Below, one piece after another: positions 1 through 6,679 of a stretch of DNA of 15,106 bases (within the stretch, counting starts at the first letter, position 1; each line of letters opens with the position of its first letter). The DNA is from Burkholderiales bacterium (GTDB lineage: Bacteria > Pseudomonadota > Gammaproteobacteria > Burkholderiales > SG8-39). The position numbers and the translations under genes are program-made. The notes under the pieces are model-generated. The model was given only the letters and a program-made list of their open reading frames with translations, had not been told where the DNA came from and made no database searches. The stretch spans positions 1 through 15,106 of the forward strand of contig JAICPQ010000027.1 in NCBI GenBank assembly GCA_025929745.1, in the 5' to 3' direction.

Positions 1-712
1 CGAGCCAGCCGAGCAGGAGCGGCAGCGACGCGACGAACGCAAGCGCGACGAAGATCACGCTGTACCAGAGGAAGGGCAGGACGTTCTTCAGGCAACCGGC
101 GAAGCTGCCCTTCATCGCCTCGACGGCGCCGTGGCCATGAAATACGACGAGCGGCGCCGCGAACCAGATGGCCATCACCACGGGGACGAGGAGCGCCATC
201 GCGACCAGCATGGCGAGCACCATCGTCATGCCAGCCGCCACGGCGCCCTGCGGGTCGGCGCCCATCATGGTGAACATGCCCACGCCCATCACCAGCCCGA
301 CCGCCAGCATGATGACGACGCTTGCGCCGAGATAAAGCGCGCCGATTCCGACGAGCGCCCCGGTGCGGCTGCGGAAACCCGCGAAAAGATGGCCGACCTC
401 CAGGTCGCCTCCGCTTTCGAGCGCTTTGCAGCCAATCACGATGCCCGCGGCGAAGACCGGGCCGAAGAGTGACAGCGCGAGACCGCCCACCACCGGTATG
501 AAAGCGGCGGCGAGCATGATCGCGACGAGCAAGAGCGCGATCCCAATCCAGATTCCCGGCTGGCGCCTGAAGAGATGCCAGCCTTCGGCGATCCAGGCCC
601 AGCCATGGCCGACCGGCCGCGCCTGGCCGCCGGGCACGTAGTCCGCATCGAGCGCAACCGTTTCGTCGGCCACGGCTGCCTTCGGCGCGGCATATGGATT
701 CATCACTGTCAT
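1..712 (-). CDS. BPSS1780-like integral membrane protein (3' end outside window)
   Basis: At least 237 residues are encoded; the frame is still open at base 1, so the C-terminus is missing. A polar N-terminus of about 50 residues carries a GHGWAWIAEGWHLFRRQP stretch. Strongly hydrophobic segments follow at about residues 53-95, 118-150, 160-190 and 211-237, so this is a multi-pass inner-membrane protein. The W-x-W-I-x-x-G-x-x-L-F-R-R-Q-P pattern before the first membrane segment is what I recall of the BPSS1780 family, common in Burkholderiales and relatives and without known function. The ATG at 712 overlaps the stop of the thioesterase gene by one base (TGATG), which indicates translational coupling, and a G-rich stretch (GGGGGG) lies just upstream. 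A second ATG at 703 is possible. Family assignment is from memory of the pattern; the membrane topology is directly visible. Confidence 0.8.
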   Translation of the reverse strand, partial: MTVMNPYAAPKAAVADETVALDADYVPGGQARPVGHGWAWIAEGWHLFRRQPGIWIGIALLLVAIMLAAAFIPVVGGLALSLFGPVFAAGIVIGCKALESGGDLEVGHLFAGFRSRTGALVGIGALYLGASVVIMLAVGLVMGVGMFTMMGADPQGAVAAGMTMVLAMLVAMALLVPVVMAIWFAAPLVVFHGHGAVEAMKGSFAGCLKNVLPFLWYSVIFVALAFVASLPLLLGWL

Positions 713-1125
713 CAGCCCCCCTTGTCCTTCAAGCGCACGCGTACCGTTGCAATGGCTTTCGCGACCAGCGAGCCATCCTCGTTCGTCGCTTCGCCTTCCA
801 CGAAACTCATGCTACGCCCGTCCTTGAGAACGCGCGCGTCGGCCATAAGGCGCGCGCCGCTGCCGCCGCCGATGAACGAGATGCTCATGTCGATGGTAAT
901 GACTCCGACCGACTCCGGATGCAGCGTGCGCGCCGCCGTGCACACGGCCACGTCGAGCAGCGACATGATCGCCCCGCCGTGCACGGTGCCGAGGCTGTTG
1001 GTCATCTGCGGCTCGATTGGCAGCGACAGGCGTGCGCTGCCCTGACCGAGCGCGTCGGTCTGAATCTTGAGGTGCTGGAGAAACGGGATCTTCTTCTGGT
1101 ACTCGCGCGCGAAGTCGACGTTCAT
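712..1125 (-). CDS. PaaI-family hotdog-fold acyl-CoA thioesterase
   Basis: This 137-residue protein is of normal length for a single hotdog-domain PaaI/YdiI-type thioesterase, which hydrolyses acyl-CoA or aryl-acyl-CoA thioesters in the cytoplasm. The diagnostic motif is N43-S-L-G-T-V-H-G-G-A51 followed by D58 in the central helix (HGGAIMSLLDVAV); the acidic residue in this helix is the usual catalytic position. The later strands are conserved as well (VITIDMSISFI near 75-85, and the GEATNEDGSLVAKAIATVRV ending near 130). The ATG at 1125 overlaps the dehydrogenase stop by four bases (ATGA), and its own stop overlaps the membrane-protein start. A longer reading of the same frame to about 1566 exists but lies inside the dehydrogenase gene and has no domain, so it was not used. 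The acyl substrate is unknown; pairing with an SDR suggests lipid or hydroxyacyl metabolism. Confidence 0.88.
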   Translation of the reverse strand: MNVDFAREYQKKIPFLQHLKIQTDALGQGSARLSLPIEPQMTNSLGTVHGGAIMSLLDVAVCTAARTLHPESVGVITIDMSISFIGGGSGARLMADARVLKDGRSMSFVEGEATNEDGSLVAKAIATVRVRLKDKGG

Positions 1126-1898
1126 ACGATGGTCGCGCCTCCATCCACCGCGATCGCCTGGCCGGTGATGTGGCGCGATGCTTCGGAGGCGAGCAGCACC
1201 GCGAGCCCTTTTAGGTCCTCCTCGCCGCCGAGCCGGCGCGTTGGCGTCCATTCCTGGATCAGTTTCCCTGCAGTTTCCAGCGTGGCGCGCGTCATTTTGG
1301 AAGGAAAGAAACCGGGACAGATCGCGTTCACCGTGATGCCGTGCACGCCCCACTCGGCGGCAAGCTGCCGCGTGAGACCGACGACGCCGTGCTTGGTCGC
1401 GGTGTAGGCGGCGGTCGGCGCGAAGCGCGGATCCTGGCCGAGCAGGCCGGCCACGGAGGCGACGTTGATAATGCGCCCCCATTTCGCCGGAATCATCGAC
1501 TTCGCCGCGATGATCTGCGTGAGCACGAAAAGTCCGCTCAGGTTTACGCTGACCAGCTTGTCCCACGCCTCCAGCGGATGCTTCTCCGCCGGCGCGCCCC
1601 AGGTCGCACCGGCATTGTTCACGAGGATGTCCACGCTTCCGAACGTCTTGAGGATCTCGTCGGCAACCGGCGCGATCGCTTCGCGCTTCCCGATATCGCA
1701 GACGAACGCTTCGGCGTCCACGCCAAGCTTTTTCAAACGGGAACGCGCTTCGTCGAGTTCGTCTTTCTTTCGTGCGGTGATCGCTACCTTCGCGCCCATC
1801 TCGCCCAAGGCCTCGGCAATCTGCAGACCGAGTCCGCGCGAGCCGCCGGTGACCAGCGCGACGCGGGTGGAGAGATCGAGCAGTGTTTTCACTCCCAT
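1122..1898 (-). CDS. SDR-family NAD(P)-dependent oxidoreductase (FabG / gluconate 5-dehydrogenase-like)
   Basis: This is a classical short-chain dehydrogenase of 258 residues. Visible hallmarks are the nucleotide-binding TGGSRGLG at 17-24, D68 in the CDIG strand, NNAG at 94-97, N119, the catalytic S148, Y165 and K169 (YTATK), PG at 195-196 and a C-terminal VDGG. It should reduce a ketone or oxidise a secondary alcohol in the cytoplasm. R43 and K44 after the second beta strand (TARKKDEL) favour NADP(H), which is inference. Sequence style resembles 3-oxoacyl reductases and gluconate 5-dehydrogenases, and the substrate cannot be told. I chose the ATG at 1898 because AGGA lies eight bases upstream; an in-frame TTG at 1916 would add six residues. 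It is the first gene of the leftward operon, and its stop overlaps the thioesterase start. Confidence 0.9.
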   Translation of the reverse strand: MGVKTLLDLSTRVALVTGGSRGLGLQIAEALGEMGAKVAITARKKDELDEARSRLKKLGVDAEAFVCDIGKREAIAPVADEILKTFGSVDILVNNAGATWGAPAEKHPLEAWDKLVSVNLSGLFVLTQIIAAKSMIPAKWGRIINVASVAGLLGQDPRFAPTAAYTATKHGVVGLTRQLAAEWGVHGITVNAICPGFFPSKMTRATLETAGKLIQEWTPTRRLGGEEDLKGLAVLLASEASRHITGQAIAVDGGATIV

Positions 1899-1953
1899 GC
1901 GCCGAATCCTATACAACCCGGTAGATCAGGTGTTGTGCCCTAGAATCGGGTGC
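1899..1953. promoter_or_regulatory. Divergent intergenic region with dyad and promoter-like hexamers
   Basis: This 55-bp gap separates the leftward dehydrogenase operon from the rightward glycan/transport run, so it should carry promoters for both. On the plus strand TAGAAT (1941-1946) is one mismatch from the sigma-70 -10 consensus and ends seven bases before the ATG at 1954. On the minus strand TATAGG (1913-1908) is a poorer candidate. An imperfect dyad, ACAAC (1913-1917) with GTTGT (1932-1936), spans both sides with a 14-base spacer and one extra matching pair inside; it could be an operator. No convincing -35 box was found for either direction. All of this is pattern matching by eye. Confidence 0.4.
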
Positions 1954-2568
1954 ATGACGACCCTCGTCATGTTCTCGGGCGGGCTGGACAGCACGGCGAT
2001 GCTGGTGAAGCTCCTCACGGGGAGCGCGGGGGAGCTGCGCGTGCATCACATCCGCATGGCGAACAAAGAGGGACGCGAGCGCGCCGAGAGCCGCGCGGTC
2101 GAATCGATCCTCGCGTATGCGCGCGCGCGGTATCGTGCGTTCCGATATTCGGAATCCGGGCTGGATTTTTCGCAGCTGGAGGCGATCCCCATCGACTATG
2201 TCTCGATCGCCTACGTCGCCTGCCAGGTGGCGATCGATACCCCCGGTTGCAACCGCATTGCCATCGGCGCGCTCGCGACCGATACAGACATCGCGAACCG
2301 CAGCGCCCGGCAGAAGCGGGTCTTCGATGAGATGTATGCTTGCTACCGCGCGCGCAAGCTCGGCGAGCCCCGGGTGGAGTGGGTCTACCCGGTCTTCCAT
2401 ACGCCCAAGGCGGACCTGGCTGCGGCTCTGCCGCGGGAATTGGTGGACCTGACGTGGTCCTGTCGCAGGCCCGTAAATGGCTTCCGTCCCTGCATGGTGT
2501 GCAAGGCATGCAGGGCAAGGGAGGGCTTGCGCGTCCCCGCGGGGCCAGCCGAGAATCGGGCTTCATAG
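1954..2568 (+). CDS. Divergent QueC-like PP-loop ATPase / 7-cyano-7-deazaguanine synthase-like protein
   Basis: The 204-residue protein begins with a PP-loop SGGLDST at residues 8-14, the ATP-pyrophosphatase signature of QueC, and ends with a four-cysteine cluster, C170-x9-C180-x2-C183-x2-C186, matching the QueC zinc site. The stretch F148-H-T-P-K-A-D before the cysteines also fits QueC. QueC converts carboxy-deazaguanine to preQ0 with ATP and ammonia. Differences: it is slightly short (about 220-230 is usual), the QueC segment with a conserved R-N pair (V-P-x-R-N) is replaced by IPIDYVSIAYVA, and the tyrosine/QRH-type stretch after strand two is replaced by HHIRMANKEGRERAE. No queD, queE or queF is nearby. 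The ATG at 1954 fits the family N-terminus; there is no clear Shine-Dalgarno. It heads the glycan gene run, 14 bp before the next gene. A PP-loop enzyme with a different substrate is quite possible. Confidence 0.82.
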   Translation: MTTLVMFSGGLDSTAMLVKLLTGSAGELRVHHIRMANKEGRERAESRAVESILAYARARYRAFRYSESGLDFSQLEAIPIDYVSIAYVACQVAIDTPGCNRIAIGALATDTDIANRSARQKRVFDEMYACYRARKLGEPRVEWVYPVFHTPKADLAAALPRELVDLTWSCRRPVNGFRPCMVCKACRAREGLRVPAGPAENRAS

Positions 2569-2578
2569 GGGGAGGGGG
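2568..2578 (+). promoter_or_regulatory. Strong Shine-Dalgarno for the first glycosyltransferase
   Basis: A purine run containing GGAGG (2571-2575) lies seven bases before the ATG at 2583. It is by far the clearest ribosome binding site in the rightward run and fixes this start, although the frame stays open further upstream. Most other genes here start by overlap with the previous stop and lack a good site. Confidence 0.7.
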
Positions 2579-2582
2579 CGCC

Positions 2583-3806
2583 ATGAGGTTGAGGCGGAAC
2601 GATGGCCGCATACTCATCTACAGCCACGATTCGTTTGGCCTCGGCCATTTGCGTCGCTGCCGCGCCATCGCGCACTCGCTTGTCGAGAATTTCAAGCAGC
2701 TCTCGGTCCTGATCCTCTCGGGCTCGCCGATCATCGGCAGCTTCGACTTCCGCGCGCGGGTGGACTTCGTGCGCGTGCCCGGCGTGATCAAGCTGCGCAA
2801 CGGCGAGTACACCTCGCTCAACCTGCACCTCGACATCCGCGAGACGATGTCGATGCGCGCCTCGATCATGCAGCACACCGCCGAAGAGTTCGCCCCCGAC
2901 GTCTTCATCGTCGACAAGGAACCCGTCGGCTTGCGCGGCGAGCTGCTGCAGACCCTGAAGACGCTCAAGCGTCGCGGCACGCGCATCATCCTCGGCCTGC
3001 GCGATGTGATGGACGAGCCGCGCCTTCTGGAGCCGGAATGGCAGCGCAAGAAAGCGCTGCCCGCGCTGCGCGAGTTCTACGACGAAATCTGGGTCTACGG
3101 ACTGCCGCAGATCTGCGACCCGCTCGAAGGCATCGTGCTTCCGGAGACCGTGCGCAAGAAAATGGTCTATACGGGTTACCTGCATCGCGAGGTTTCTTCG
3201 CAGGGTGCGCCGCCGCGGCTGCCGGAAATGGCGAATAGGCCGTTCCTGCTGGTGACCACGGGTGGCGGTGGCGACGGCGAAGGCCTCGTCGAGTGGGTGC
3301 TGCGCGCCTACGAGCACGATCCGCTCTTGCCGTATCCGGCGCTCCTCGTGCTCGGGCCTTTCATGCAGGCCGAGCGTCAGGCGGAGTTCATGGACCGCGC
3401 GGCGAAGCTGAAGCGCGTCGACGCGATCACCTTCCACGGTCACCTCGAAGCGCTGGTGGCGCGCGCGGCGGGCGTCGTGGCGATGGGCGGCTACAACACG
3501 TTCTGCGAGGTGCTATCGCTCGACAAGCGGGCACTCATCGTGCCGCGCACCAAGCCGCGCCTCGAGCAGTTCATCCGCGCTTCGCGCGCCGCGGAGATCG
3601 GTCTGGTGAGCATGCTGAGCGACGATGGCACACACGACCCTGCCGTGATGGCCGCGGCGTTGCGCGCGCTGCCGCGCCAGCAGCGACCGTCGGACGTGGT
3701 GGTGCCCGGGCTGCTGGAAGGCCTGACGAACGTCTCGCGCCTGGTCGCGCCCTGGATCGAGCCGGCGCAAATGCCGGCGCGCGCCAGCGTGGCCCGCATC
3801 CGATAG
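2583..3806 (+). CDS. MurG-like glycosyltransferase (COG4671 type, GT-B fold)
   Basis: A 407-residue protein that opens with ILIYSHDSFGLGHLRR at residues 10-25; the GLGHLRR glycine/histidine loop is the N-terminal acceptor-side signature of MurG/UGT-like GT-B enzymes. The C-terminal half has a glycine-rich loop GGGGDGEG at 227-234, a FHGHL strand (about 281-285) and the donor-binding GGYNTFCEVL from 302, equivalent to the GG-x-N-T/S-x-x-E loop of family 28 enzymes. It probably moves a nucleotide-activated sugar to a lipid or glycan acceptor on the cytoplasmic face of the inner membrane. No membrane segment or signal peptide is seen. It follows the QueC-like gene by 14 bp and precedes the GT4 gene by 17 bp. 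A second protein of similar type is encoded at 6676-7770. Donor and acceptor are unknown; COG4671 assignment is from recognised motifs. Confidence 0.88.
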   Translation: MRLRRNDGRILIYSHDSFGLGHLRRCRAIAHSLVENFKQLSVLILSGSPIIGSFDFRARVDFVRVPGVIKLRNGEYTSLNLHLDIRETMSMRASIMQHTAEEFAPDVFIVDKEPVGLRGELLQTLKTLKRRGTRIILGLRDVMDEPRLLEPEWQRKKALPALREFYDEIWVYGLPQICDPLEGIVLPETVRKKMVYTGYLHREVSSQGAPPRLPEMANRPFLLVTTGGGGDGEGLVEWVLRAYEHDPLLPYPALLVLGPFMQAERQAEFMDRAAKLKRVDAITFHGHLEALVARAAGVVAMGGYNTFCEVLSLDKRALIVPRTKPRLEQFIRASRAAEIGLVSMLSDDGTHDPAVMAAALRALPRQQRPSDVVVPGLLEGLTNVSRLVAPWIEPAQMPARASVARIR

Positions 3807-3823
3807 CTTTTTTGCGGGTCGGC

Positions 3824-5065
3824 GTGCGGGTCGCCTTCATACTCAAGGGCTATCCCCGCCTCTCCGAGACGTTCATCGCGCAGGAGATCGCGGCGCTCGA
3901 ACGCCGCGGCCTCGACATCCTCATCGTCTCGCTGCGCCGTCCGACCGATGCGCGGCGCCATCGCCTGCACGACACGATCCGCGCCCGGGTGCTCTACCTG
4001 CCGGAATACCTGCTGCTCGAGCCGCTCCGCGTACTGCGCGCCTGGTGGAAAATCCGACAGATTGCGAGCTACGCGAGCGCCCGGCGTCTCTGGCTGCGGG
4101 ACCTTGCGCGCGACCCGACGCCCAATCGCGCGCGCCGCTTCGGCCAGGCGCTCGTACTCGCGGCGGAGCTGCCGGAGGACGTGAAGCATCTTCATGCCCA
4201 CTTCCTGCATACGCCGGCGTCGGTGACGCGCTACGCTGCGGCGCTGCTCGGCCTGCCATGGACCGGCTCGGCGCACGCGAAGGACATCTGGACCACGCCC
4301 GAGTGGGAAAAGCGCGAGAAGCTCGCGTCTTGCGAATGGCTCGTCACCTGCACGCGCGCCAATCGCGAGCATCTCGCGGCGTTGGCGCCGCCCGGCAAGG
4401 TCGAGCTCCTCTATCACGGCATCGACCTCGCCCGCTTTCCCAGGAATGCCGCCATTGGTAGCGCGCGCGACGGCTCGTCCGAACCGGTCGTGATTCTTTT
4501 GGTCGCGCGCCTGGTCGAGAAAAAAGGCACCGAGATCCTGCTCGAGGCGCTTGCGCGCATTTCGCCGGCGCTTCAGTGGCGCTTTGTCCACGTCGGCGGC
4601 GGCCCGCTACTCAAATCCCTTCAAGGCCGGGCGGCGCGACTCGGCATCGAGGAGCGAGTGACCTGGCGCGGCGCGCTCACTCAGGACGAGGTCCTCGCCG
4701 AATATCGAAAAGCCGATGTCTTCGCGCTGGCGAGCCGCATCGCGCGCGACGGGGATCGCGATGGCCTGCCCAACGTGATCGCGGAAGCGCAAAGCCAGGG
4801 GCTCGCCTGCGTGGCGACGCGCGTCTCGGCAATTCCCGAGCTCGTGCGCGACGGGCAGACGGGCATTCTGGTGCCCGAAAACGACGCCGAAGCGCTCGCG
4901 CGTGCGCTCGAGTCGCTCATCGCTGATCCGCCGCGGCGCCGCGCGCTCGGGCAGGCGGCGCAGACGCGGGTGCGCGAAGGCTTCGCGCTCGAGCCGAACA
5001 TCGACGCGCTCGCACGCAAGTTCGGCGTCGGCTCCGGTGCGCATCGCGTTCTACGCACCGCTTAA
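3824..5065 (+). CDS. GT4-family glycosyltransferase, WcaL-like
   Basis: The N-terminus RVAFILKGYPRLSETFI is typical of WcaL-like enzymes of colanic-acid and related exopolysaccharide pathways. The 413-residue protein has the GT4 (group 1) layout: HAHFLHTPA near 124-132, SAHAKDIW at 149-156, YHGID at 197-201, a donor-phosphate region with K233 and K234 in EKKG, and the E-x7-E element as D313-x7-E321 (DGLPNVIAE), so Asp replaces the first Glu. It likely adds a hexose from a nucleotide sugar to a growing surface glycan at the cytoplasmic side of the membrane. I chose GTG 3824 because it gives the usual family N-terminus; TTG 3812 would add four residues. Neither has a strong ribosome binding site. 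The 3' end overlaps the next gene by 29 bp. Sugar specificity is unknown. Confidence 0.88.
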   Translation: MRVAFILKGYPRLSETFIAQEIAALERRGLDILIVSLRRPTDARRHRLHDTIRARVLYLPEYLLLEPLRVLRAWWKIRQIASYASARRLWLRDLARDPTPNRARRFGQALVLAAELPEDVKHLHAHFLHTPASVTRYAAALLGLPWTGSAHAKDIWTTPEWEKREKLASCEWLVTCTRANREHLAALAPPGKVELLYHGIDLARFPRNAAIGSARDGSSEPVVILLVARLVEKKGTEILLEALARISPALQWRFVHVGGGPLLKSLQGRAARLGIEERVTWRGALTQDEVLAEYRKADVFALASRIARDGDRDGLPNVIAEAQSQGLACVATRVSAIPELVRDGQTGILVPENDAEALARALESLIADPPRRRALGQAAQTRVREGFALEPNIDALARKFGVGSGAHRVLRTA

Positions 5066-6143
5066 GCCGCCGACGCACGCCACGCCCTCGGGCGACCGGC
5101 GCGTGGCGGGGCTGCTCCTGGATGCGCTCGAGCGCGTCGCCGACAAGGTAGAGCTCGTCTCGACTTTCCGCAGCTTCGACGGCGACGGCGACGCCGCGCG
5201 GCAGGAAGCGCTGCGCCGCCAGGGCGAGCGGCTCGCGAGACGCATGATCGAGCAATGGCGCGCTTCGCGGCACACGCGCCCCGACGTCTGGTTCACCTAT
5301 CACGTCTACTACAAGGCCCCTGACTGGCTCGGCCCGACGGTGAGCGAAGCGCTCGGCATCCCGTACGTGATCGCGGAGGCGTCGTATGCGCAGAAGCGCG
5401 CGGCCGGCCCCTGGGCGATCGGACACGAAGCCGCGGCCGACGCGATTGGCCGCGCGCGCCTCGTCATCGCGCCCTCGCGCGATGATCTCGCCGGGCTGGA
5501 GGAGGTCGTGCCGAAGGCCCGCCTCGTGTACCTGCCGCCGTTTCTCGACATGACGCCCTACCAGGCCGCGGCCAGAGAGCGCGCCGCGCATCGGGCAGAT
5601 CTCGCGAAAAGCCACGGACTTGATGCCGCCGCGCCGTGGATCGTGGTCGCCGCCATGATGCGTGCTGGAGACAAGCTTGCTTCGTACCGCGCGCTAGGCG
5701 CGGCGCTCTCCGAGCTCAACGATGTTCAGTGGGAGCTCCTTGTGGCGGGCGACGGTGCCGCGCGCGACGAGGTACGAGCGGCGCTGCCGCGCAGGAGCGC
5801 CTTCCTCGGCGCGCTCGGCACGAGGGAGCTCGCCGAGCTTTACGCCGCGGGCGACGTCTATGCGTGGCCAGCCGTGAACGAGGCGTACGGCATGTCGATG
5901 CTCGAAGCGCAGGCGGCCGGCATGCCGGTGGTTTCGGTCGCGAAGCGCGGTGTGCCTGACGTGGTGGTGCACGGCCGTACCGGCCTGCTTGCCAAGGAAG
6001 AAATCAGCGCGCTGCTTCGGGAACTGCTCTTGGATGGCGAGAGAAGAAAGCTTTTGGGCCGAAACGCCGCGACCTTCATCGCCGCCGAGCGCAGTCTCGA
6101 AGCCGCCGCCGGCCGTCTGAAAAGCCTGCTGGCGGCGCTATGA
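5037..6143 (+). CDS. GT4-fold glycosyltransferase (group 1)
   Basis: A 368-residue GT-B enzyme. The N-terminal half begins RIAFYAPLKPPTHATPSGDRR, with a glycine-containing loop (SGDRR, 18-22) where acceptor and donor meet. The C-terminal Rossmann half has R209 and K213 in the donor-phosphate region (MMRAGDKL) and a clear E-x7-E at E282-x7-E290 (EAYGMSMLE), then GMPVVS and a G-x-x-D-V-V-x-x-G-x-T-G-L-L tail. It probably transfers a sugar in the same glycan pathway as its neighbours. The GTG at 5037 gives the only sensible N-terminus; upstream in-frame residues are the out-of-frame read of the previous gene. It overlaps that gene by 29 bp, and its stop overlaps the next start as ATGA. Donor and acceptor cannot be inferred. 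It belongs to the same broad family as its upstream neighbour but differs enough to have a distinct role. Confidence 0.85.
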   Translation: MRIAFYAPLKPPTHATPSGDRRVAGLLLDALERVADKVELVSTFRSFDGDGDAARQEALRRQGERLARRMIEQWRASRHTRPDVWFTYHVYYKAPDWLGPTVSEALGIPYVIAEASYAQKRAAGPWAIGHEAAADAIGRARLVIAPSRDDLAGLEEVVPKARLVYLPPFLDMTPYQAAARERAAHRADLAKSHGLDAAAPWIVVAAMMRAGDKLASYRALGAALSELNDVQWELLVAGDGAARDEVRAALPRRSAFLGALGTRELAELYAAGDVYAWPAVNEAYGMSMLEAQAAGMPVVSVAKRGVPDVVVHGRTGLLAKEEISALLRELLLDGERRKLLGRNAATFIAAERSLEAAAGRLKSLLAAL

Positions 6144-6679
6144 CGCGGCTTGCCCTGCTGCGCCATGCGGACACCGCATGGAGCGTCGAGGGGCGCATCC
6201 AGGGCCGGCGCGATATTCCGCTGTTGCAAACCGCGACCGTACCGTTTCCGGAGGCCTGTCGTGGCATGCGCGTCGTTACGAGCCCGCTCCAGCGCTGCGT
6301 TCAGACCGCGACTCTTCTCGGCGCTGAGGATGCGCCGCGCGAGCCGAGAATCGTGGAAATGGACTGGGGCGAATGGGAAGGCGAGCGCCTGAGCGACTTG
6401 CGAGAGCGGCTCGGCGACGCCATGGCGCTCAACGAGGCGCGCGGCCTGGATTTCACCCCGCCGGGCGGTGAGAGCCCGCGTATGGTGCTCGACCGCGTTC
6501 GGCAATGGCTTATAGAAGTATCAGTGCCCACGCTCGCGGTCACACACCGTGGAGTCATCCGCGTCATTCTCGCCGCCGCTACCGGCTGGGACATGCGCGG
6601 CAAGCCGCCGGTGAAGCTCGACTGGCGCGCGGTGCACTTGTTCGAACTGGACGAGCGCGGCCGTCCGCAGCTCGCGTGA
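6140..6679 (+). CDS. Histidine phosphatase superfamily protein (phosphoglycerate-mutase fold)
   Basis: A compact 179-residue member of the RHG/histidine phosphatase clan, with the layout of the CobC/PhoE/GpmB branch. The catalytic motif reads LLRHADT (R8, H9), with Ala where the family usually has Gly; this substitution is tolerated in SixA-like and other members. Other active-site elements are intact: R52 in SPLQRCVQTA, the probable acid E73 in EMDWGEWEG and the second catalytic histidine H136 in VTHRGVIR. GRIQGRRDIPL near 18-28 also matches the branch. It should remove a phosphate from a small molecule, perhaps a sugar phosphate or nucleotide intermediate of the glycan pathway; that link rests only on position. 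The ATG overlaps the upstream stop (ATGA) and its own stop overlaps the next start (GTGA). No secretion signal is seen, so a cytoplasmic role is likely. Confidence 0.86.
   Translation: MTRLALLRHADTAWSVEGRIQGRRDIPLLQTATVPFPEACRGMRVVTSPLQRCVQTATLLGAEDAPREPRIVEMDWGEWEGERLSDLRERLGDAMALNEARGLDFTPPGGESPRMVLDRVRQWLIEVSVPTLAVTHRGVIRVILAAATGWDMRGKPPVKLDWRAVHLFELDERGRPQLA

Noticed and set aside
131..472. Plus-strand frame rich in His, Asp, Glu and Arg, looking like a metal-binding protein
   Set aside because: It lies antisense to the membrane protein at 1-712, whose hydrophobic frame is far more protein-like; low-complexity His/Asp/Arg strings are usual for reverse reads of GC-rich membrane genes.
1954..2568. 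QueC-like protein as part of an anti-phage system (QatABCD, CBASS or deazaguanine DNA modification)
   Set aside because: No Qat partner, nucleotidyltransferase of CBASS type, TGT/DpdA-like gene or nuclease is in the window; neighbours are glycan enzymes.
2385..3443. Minus-strand frame of 352 codons
   Set aside because: It is antisense to the first glycosyltransferase, which has clear motifs and a strong ribosome binding site.
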